From NCBI GenBank assembly GCA_903918705.1, contig CAIXFP010000667.1, positions 1 through 9,898 of the forward strand: 9,898 nucleotides of DNA, read 5' to 3'. Positions 5,847 through 9,898 of the stretch are shown here, piece by piece. This DNA is from an uncultured Pseudomonadota bacterium. GTDB lineage: Bacteria > Pseudomonadota > Gammaproteobacteria > Burkholderiales > Thiobacillaceae. The notes below the pieces were generated by a model, which saw nothing but the letters and a program-made list of their open reading frames with translations, searched no databases and was not told where the DNA came from. Every line of letters begins with the position of its first letter. The first letter of the stretch is position 1. A program made the translations under genes and the position numbers.

Positions 5847-6644
5847 ATGTTGACTTCACTCTATTGCCCAAGCACGGGGCTTGTGACTTTGCCTTGCATC
5901 CATCGGGTGGACGCCATGGAGCCGATGCGTTGGCTACGGGCTGGTTACCGGGATTTCCGGAGCACCTGGAGACAATCGTGGCTATATGGATTCATCCCGG
6001 GTATCGCTGGCTTGGCCCTACTGATATCCGTAATAAGCAGTCCGCAATGGGTCATGGCCCTGGCTGGCGGTTTCCTGATACTGGCGCCCATGCTGGCGAT
6101 CGGTTGTTACCGCATTTCCTGGCGTCTGGAGCGGGGAGGATCTGGCGCGAAACTGGAAATTTCGGGCGAAGACCGTCCCTTGACCGGCAATGCCATGCTG
6201 TTCGGAATGGTGCTTGCTATGCTGTTCGCCTGGTGGATCGATCTATCCGCGCTTGCCACCGCGCTGCTGACGCGCCAGGGATTGTCCCTGGCCCTGTCCT
6301 CAGTTGGTTCGGGCATGGCCTTCAGAAGCGTGAACGTGCCGTACATTGCCGTGTCCATCGGGGTAGGCGCTCTGTTGGCGGCTCTGGTGTTCTCGATCAG
6401 CGTGGTCACCTTGCCGATGTTGTTGGAGCGGTCCACGGATCTGGTTACGGCGATTGCCACCAGCCTGGCAGTCGTGAAGGAGAATCCCGCGGCCATGTCG
6501 CTGTGGGCGGCCACGATCGCCTTGTCCACCTTCTTCGGCATGGCAACCTTCTTCGTCGGTTTCATGGTCATATTCCCTATGCTGGGACATGCGAGCTGGC
6601 ATGCTTACCGCGGCCTAGTGGAACCTGAGAGATCTGCCGCGTAA
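5847..6644 (+). CDS. DUF2189-type integral membrane protein
   Basis: A 265-residue predicted inner-membrane protein of unknown function. After a polar N-terminus (PMRWLRAGYRDFRSTWRQSW) there are about five hydrophobic segments: 46-62, 68-90, 114-140, 168-192 and 218-244. Between the second and third is a charged loop starting YRISWRLERG. The family features I recognise are the APMLAIGCYRISWRLERG stretch, the TLPMLLER motif after the fourth segment, and the C-terminal FPMLGHASWHAYRGLV motif. The ATG at 5847 is preceded by AAGGAGG (5835-5841) with a five-base spacer, a near-consensus ribosome binding site; the same frame is open much further upstream but only antisense or out of frame to the DsrC-like gene. 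Co-orientation and the short gap suggest co-transcription with the DsrC-like gene. No enzymatic motif is visible, and no function should be assumed. Confidence 0.82.
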   Translation: MLTSLYCPSTGLVTLPCIHRVDAMEPMRWLRAGYRDFRSTWRQSWLYGFIPGIAGLALLISVISSPQWVMALAGGFLILAPMLAIGCYRISWRLERGGSGAKLEISGEDRPLTGNAMLFGMVLAMLFAWWIDLSALATALLTRQGLSLALSSVGSGMAFRSVNVPYIAVSIGVGALLAALVFSISVVTLPMLLERSTDLVTAIATSLAVVKENPAAMSLWAATIALSTFFGMATFFVGFMVIFPMLGHASWHAYRGLVEPERSAA

Positions 6645-6705
6645 GCGTGCCGATCCGGGCGTTGCGGATGACGTATCCTTCCAGTTCCAACGATTTCGAA
6701 CTGAC

Positions 6706-7395
6706 GTGCCGTATTCCATGTACTCCGCAACCCCCGCGCAGATCGCGGCGACCGCCAGGCCGCTTACCATCCTGCTGGTGGATGACCACCCGGCCCTGCG
6801 CTCGGGTCTGCGCAGCCTGCTGTCCTCACGGGAGGACTTCCAGGTCCAGGGTGAAGCAGCCAGCGGCGAGGCCGCCTACTCCTGGTATCGCACCCATCAT
6901 CCGGACATCGTGGTCATGGACCTGGGCATGGGCGGTTACGGCGGACTCGAAGCCCTGCGCCACATCATCCAGATCGACCCCCAGGCCAGGATTCTTGTCT
7001 ATACCGTGCACACCTCGGACGCGATGCTCAACCGGGCCTTGGCGCTGGGCGCCCTGGGCTATGTCAGCAAGGGTAGCGAGATCGATGTGTTGATTCAGGG
7101 CATTCGCGAGGTAGCCTGCCACCGGGGCTTCGTCAGTCCGGACATGGTCTCCGCCCTGGTCCGCGCACAGGCCGGACAGGACCGCCGTTCCCTACTGGAG
7201 AAGATGAGCGACCGGGAATTCCAGATTCTTTTGCTCATCGCACAAGGCAGGAAAGTGGCGGAATGCGCGCAAACCCTGAATTTGAGCGACAAGACCGTGA
7301 GTAACCATCTCACACGGATCAAGGCCAAGCTGGGCGTGGCCAATACGGCGGAACTCACCCGCCTGGCCATCCGGAAGGGGCTGGTGGAACCCTGA
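6706..7395 (+). CDS. Response regulator, NarL/FixJ (LuxR HTH) family
   Basis: Transcription-factor response regulator. Numbered from the GTG at 6706 (229 residues), a receiver domain (about 20-140) carries D26/D27, phospho-acceptor D72 in VVMDLGMGG, switch residue T100 and K122. A LuxR-type helix-turn-helix follows (about 165-228) with MSDREFQILLLIAQGRKVAE and LSDKTVSNHLTRIKAKLGV. The loop after D72 reads GMGGYGG, without the proline usual at that point. The start is uncertain: an in-frame ATG at 6718 would give 225 residues, and neither start has a good Shine-Dalgarno. It lies 61 bp after the DUF2189 gene on the same strand and converges on the HisKA_3 kinase, the class that normally phosphorylates NarL-type regulators, so that kinase is its likely partner. 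Confidence 0.93.
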   Translation: MPYSMYSATPAQIAATARPLTILLVDDHPALRSGLRSLLSSREDFQVQGEAASGEAAYSWYRTHHPDIVVMDLGMGGYGGLEALRHIIQIDPQARILVYTVHTSDAMLNRALALGALGYVSKGSEIDVLIQGIREVACHRGFVSPDMVSALVRAQAGQDRRSLLEKMSDREFQILLLIAQGRKVAECAQTLNLSDKTVSNHLTRIKAKLGVANTAELTRLAIRKGLVEP

Positions 7396-7397
7396 GT

Positions 7398-7450
7398 GGT
7401 TGTGAAACCGTTCCGCCGCATTGCTGGCCGCCTCGGAAACACTCACAACC
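7398..7450. other. Inverted repeat between convergent genes
   Basis: GGTTGTGA (7398-7405) and TCACAACC (7443-7450) are perfect 8-bp complementary arms around 37 bp. They lie between the stop of the NarL-type regulator and the stop of the convergent kinase. The position suggests a shared bidirectional 3' structure, but the long loop and lack of T-runs make an intrinsic terminator doubtful. Confidence 0.3.
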
Positions 7451-7467
7451 CTGAGGATTACCGCCGC

Positions 7468-9336
7468 TCAGGCCGGATTTCCCATCGGGATTTCCACCGC
7501 GACACGCACGCCCTGGCCAGGCCGGCTGCGCAGGTCGAAGCGGCCGCCGAGGGCGCGCACCCGTTCCCGCATCAGAATCAGGCCGTAGCCCCGGCTGGAC
7601 TTGTCCCCACCCATCGCCATGCCCACGCCATCGTCCCGGCACACCAGGCGGATACTGCGCCGCCCCTGGCACAGTCCGAGGAACAGCCGCACGCGCCCGG
7701 CCCGGGCATGGGCGGCCACGTTGGCCAGGCAGGACTGGACGATGCGGTAGAGATGGCTGCGCATTTCTTCGTCGAGATCCTCCAGAGAGCCGGCCAGGCG
7801 CAGGCGCGCCCGGGTATCGCAATGCTGTTGCGACCATTCCGCCAACAGTGACTTCACGGCTTCGCCCAGGCCAGGACCGTCCAGGATCTGCGGGTGCAAG
7901 CCCTCCATGATGCGGTGCGAGACGTCATAAATCTGGCTGGCGGCCGCCTCGATGGCCCGCGCGTCGCTCCGCGTCCGCCCATCCGTGCCCTTCGCGCGCA
8001 GCCGGATGGCCCCGGCGTGGGCGCGCACGGCCACCAGTTGCTGGCTCAATTCATCATGCAGTTCCTGGGCCAGGCAGGTGCGTTCCCGCTCCTGCACCCG
8101 GATCAGTTCCTGCCCCAGGCGCGTGATTTCCTCAGACAGGGCGGTCTGGCGCGCCTCCAGTTCCTTGCGCTGGGTGATGTCCCGGCCCACCGACTGAAAC
8201 TCGGTAATGTTTCCGGTCGCATCGAATAACGCGCGGTTCACGAACTGCATCCAGCGCACTGCCCCGCCGGCGGCAAAAACGCGATTTTCCACCACCACCA
8301 CGGGATGGCCCGGCGACAGCTCCGCCAGTTGGGCCTGCACCATTGCCAAGTCGTCCGGGTGGGCGACCGGTTGCCAGGAATGGCCGACGGCCTCCGCGAC
8401 CGTGGTACCGAACAGGCGGCAATAGACCTCGTTGACGAACAGGACCGTGCCGTCCACTCGGCAACGGGCGATGATCTCCGTCTGGTCCTCCACCACCGCC
8501 CGGTAGCGCACCTCGCTTTCGCGCAGGGCGGCCTCGACCGCCTTCTGTCCGGTGACATCGCTGATGTGTCCCACCATCCGTTGCGGCTTGCCCGCGGCGT
8601 CCCACGCCACCACCCGGCCCCGGCCGCGTATCCAGCGGGCGGCGCCGGAGGCGGTGAGCATGCGGTATTCGATCACGCTGTCCGGCGTCTCGCCGCGCAG
8701 GTGGGCTGCCATGGTGGCCAGCACGCCAGGCCAGTCATCCGGGTGCACCAAACGCTGGAAGAAGGCCGGGTCCGCCGTCACCTCCTGCGCACGATAGCCG
8801 GTCATGGCGTAATAGCTGGGCGAGAGATAGGTCTGCCCGGTGGCGAGATCCCAATCCCAGAGACCATCGCCGGCGGCCTCCAGGGCCAGTTGCAGGCGCA
8901 GTTCGCTATCCCGCGCGGCCAGTTCCGCCAACTTGAATCTCGTGATGTCGTCATGCACCACAACCCCTCCCCCCGAAGGCAGCGGGCTTACCCTGAACCA
9001 ATACCAGCGCTGCCCTTCCGGGGCATGGCAGGCGTACTCCAGACTGAACTCCGCCTGCAGCCCCGCCAGCACCGCGCTGATGCCGGCCGCCACCTGGGCT
9101 GCGGCGGTTCCGTGGGCGGCAGCGCAACGGGCCGGATAGTCGCTGCCGATGGCCGCGCGCGGGAGTGGGCCGCCGGGCGCGGCGTCCGGATCGAGGGCCA
9201 GCCAGGCCGCATTGGCATCCACGATCACCCCCTCGGCATTCAGGAGCGCCACGCAGACCGGAACCGCATCGACGCTGGCGCGAGGGAAGAAGGAGGAAGG
9301 GGGCACGGCGGATCCTGGCCGAAACGGATGCGACAT
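7468..9336 (-). CDS. Cytoplasmic multi-PAS sensor histidine kinase (HisKA_3/NarX-type)
   Basis: Signal-transducing histidine kinase of 622 residues without transmembrane segments or signal peptide, so it probably senses an intracellular or diffusible cue. There are three PAS domains: about 20-132, about 145-265 (GLWDWDLATG through VGHISDVTGQ) and about 275-390 (RYRAVVEDQTEII through VGRDITQRK). The HPDD/HPDDW motifs of PAS 2 and 3 and the SDVTGQ/RDITQR exits are typical. A short coiled coil precedes HisKA_3 with phospho-acceptor H427 in CLAQELHDELSQQL. The ATP-binding domain has N539 in a diverged N box (QSCLANVAAHARA), DDGVGM (568-573) and GYGLILMRERVRALGG. No heme or flavin-binding motif is obvious. 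The ATG at 9336 lacks a good Shine-Dalgarno; a GTG at 9306 with AGGA six bases upstream is an alternative start. The gene is convergent with the NarL-type regulator and divergent from a second receiver protein. Confidence 0.93.
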   Translation of the reverse strand: MSHPFRPGSAVPPSSFFPRASVDAVPVCVALLNAEGVIVDANAAWLALDPDAAPGGPLPRAAIGSDYPARCAAAHGTAAAQVAAGISAVLAGLQAEFSLEYACHAPEGQRWYWFRVSPLPSGGGVVVHDDITRFKLAELAARDSELRLQLALEAAGDGLWDWDLATGQTYLSPSYYAMTGYRAQEVTADPAFFQRLVHPDDWPGVLATMAAHLRGETPDSVIEYRMLTASGAARWIRGRGRVVAWDAAGKPQRMVGHISDVTGQKAVEAALRESEVRYRAVVEDQTEIIARCRVDGTVLFVNEVYCRLFGTTVAEAVGHSWQPVAHPDDLAMVQAQLAELSPGHPVVVVENRVFAAGGAVRWMQFVNRALFDATGNITEFQSVGRDITQRKELEARQTALSEEITRLGQELIRVQERERTCLAQELHDELSQQLVAVRAHAGAIRLRAKGTDGRTRSDARAIEAAASQIYDVSHRIMEGLHPQILDGPGLGEAVKSLLAEWSQQHCDTRARLRLAGSLEDLDEEMRSHLYRIVQSCLANVAAHARAGRVRLFLGLCQGRRSIRLVCRDDGVGMAMGGDKSSRGYGLILMRERVRALGGRFDLRSRPGQGVRVAVEIPMGNPA

Positions 9337-9383
9337 GTTACGTCAGCGTCGCCGCGAGGACTTGGCTGGTCCGCGCAGGCGTG

Positions 9384-9412
9384 TCGGGAAAAATTCCCGA
9401 TCAACTCGGGAA
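9384..9412. promoter_or_regulatory. Three TCGGGAA motifs between divergent signalling genes
   Basis: TCGGGAA (9384-9390), AAA, TTCCCGA (9394-9400) form a perfect 7-bp palindrome. A further direct copy TCGGGAA at 9406-9412 is spaced 22 bp from the first, two helical turns on the same DNA face. The cluster lies between the kinase (minus) and the receiver protein (plus), so it is a good candidate binding site for a regulator controlling one or both. It would also fold as a hairpin in the kinase 5' leader. Confidence 0.5.
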
Positions 9413-9420
9413 CCCGGAGC

Positions 9421-9449
9421 CTTATAGATTTCGGCCGCCTGGCCGATAA
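9421..9449 (-). promoter_or_regulatory. Candidate promoter of the kinase gene
   Basis: On the minus strand TTATCG (9449-9444), a 17-bp spacer, and TATAAG (9426-9421) resemble a sigma70 promoter with a weak -35 and a five-of-six -10. Transcription would run through the TCGGGAA cluster and reach the kinase start about 80 bases later. Confidence 0.3.
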
Positions 9450-9545
9450 GCAGATAGATTGAAAACGCGTCCCAGCTTCGCCAAAGGGTCGAAGTCCTGG
9501 GCGTCCAGAGAGGGCTTGTAACCGGCCCTATGCGGAATGAGGGCC

Positions 9546-9898
9546 ATGACCATCAGCATCAGCGACCACACCAGCGCGAGATCCACGGTGCTCGTGGTGG
9601 ACGACACCCCGGAAAACCTCACGGTCATCAGCGAGTTGTTGCATCGCCTTTGCCTCGTCAGGGCGGCGAAATCCGGTGAACGCGCCTTGCGGATGGTTCA
9701 CACCGGGCCCCGCCCGGACCTCATCCTGCTGGACGTGATGATGCCCGGAATGGATGGCTTCGCGGTCCTGGAGCGCCTGAAGCGGGGTCCCGCCACCCGC
9801 GATATCCCGGTGATCTTCGTGACTGCCCTGGACCGTCCGGAAGATCAGTTGCGCGGCTTTGCCCTGGGCGCCGTGGACTACATCACCAAGCCCATCAG
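9546..9898 (+). CDS. Response-regulator receiver domain protein (3' end outside window)
   Basis: N-terminal 117 residues of a response regulator cut by the window edge. The receiver domain shows VLVVDDTPEN at the start (D19/D20), phospho-acceptor D63 in LILLDVMMPGMDGF, switch T93 in VIFVTALDR and K115 in DYITKP. The EDQLRGFALGAVDYITKP stretch resembles receivers fused to output domains such as HD-GYP, GGDEF or a kinase rather than a DNA-binding domain, but the output module is not in the window. The ATG at 9546 is one choice; an in-frame ATG at 9537 adds three residues, and the frame is closed by a stop at 9519-9521. The ribosome binding site is weak. It diverges from the kinase and shares the repeat-bearing intergenic region with it, which suggests membership of the same signalling unit. 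Confidence 0.9.
   Translation, partial: MTISISDHTSARSTVLVVDDTPENLTVISELLHRLCLVRAAKSGERALRMVHTGPRPDLILLDVMMPGMDGFAVLERLKRGPATRDIPVIFVTALDRPEDQLRGFALGAVDYITKPI

Noticed and set aside
8305..9462. Open plus-strand frame of 385 codons
   Set aside because: It is antisense to the PAS domains of the histidine kinase and its translation has no recognisable motif.
1..9898. CRISPR array, tRNA, rRNA, or intact insertion sequence
   Set aside because: There are no regularly spaced direct repeats, no cloverleaf-like sequence with a CCA or T-loop signature, and no transposase gene with terminal inverted repeats was found.

Overview
The window is GC-rich, densely coding DNA from a Gram-negative bacterium. 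It carries an outer-membrane lipid A deacylase (PagL type), a DsrC/TusE-fold protein, a full-length KdpD/KdpE pair and PIN/Phd toxin-antitoxin genes. Together these suggest a proteobacterium, most likely a betaproteobacterium. That assignment is inference from gene content and composition only.

Layout. (1) 1-3099, plus strand: the 3' part of kdpD (N-terminus outside the window) overlaps kdpE by four bases. This is the potassium/turgor-sensing two-component system; the kdpFABC pump genes would be expected upstream. (2) 3100-4510: an accessory stretch. It begins with about 330 bp of apparently degenerate DNA containing a short transposase-like fragment. A vapBC-type toxin-antitoxin operon follows on the minus strand, with two inverted repeats over its promoter region. 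Then come about 430 bp without a convincing gene. (3) 4511-6644: pagL on the minus strand diverges from two plus-strand genes. The first is a small DsrC/TusE-family protein that lacks both hallmark cysteines; the second is a DUF2189-type integral membrane protein. A strong hairpin sits between these two, and a candidate promoter bracketed by an inverted repeat lies ahead of the first. (4) 6706-9898: a signalling cluster. A NarL/FixJ-type response regulator (plus) converges on a soluble three-PAS HisKA_3-type histidine kinase (minus). That kinase diverges from a second receiver-domain protein (plus) that runs off the right edge. The kinase/second-regulator intergenic region holds three copies of TCGGGAA, two of them forming a near-contiguous palindrome.

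How the parts may work together. KdpD/KdpE is a self-contained unit. The kinase at 7468-9336 belongs to the class that normally pairs with NarL-type regulators, so the convergent regulator is its likely partner. The receiver protein at the right edge may be a second output. The DsrC-like and DUF2189 genes look like a transcription unit. No metabolic role can be read from sequence alone, and the loss of both active cysteines argues against sulfur carriage and for a regulatory or structural role. I see no complete insertion sequence, CRISPR array, rRNA or tRNA. The most interesting features are the cysteine-less DsrC homologue with its unusual leader and hairpin, and the repeat-bearing divergent promoter region of the kinase cluster.
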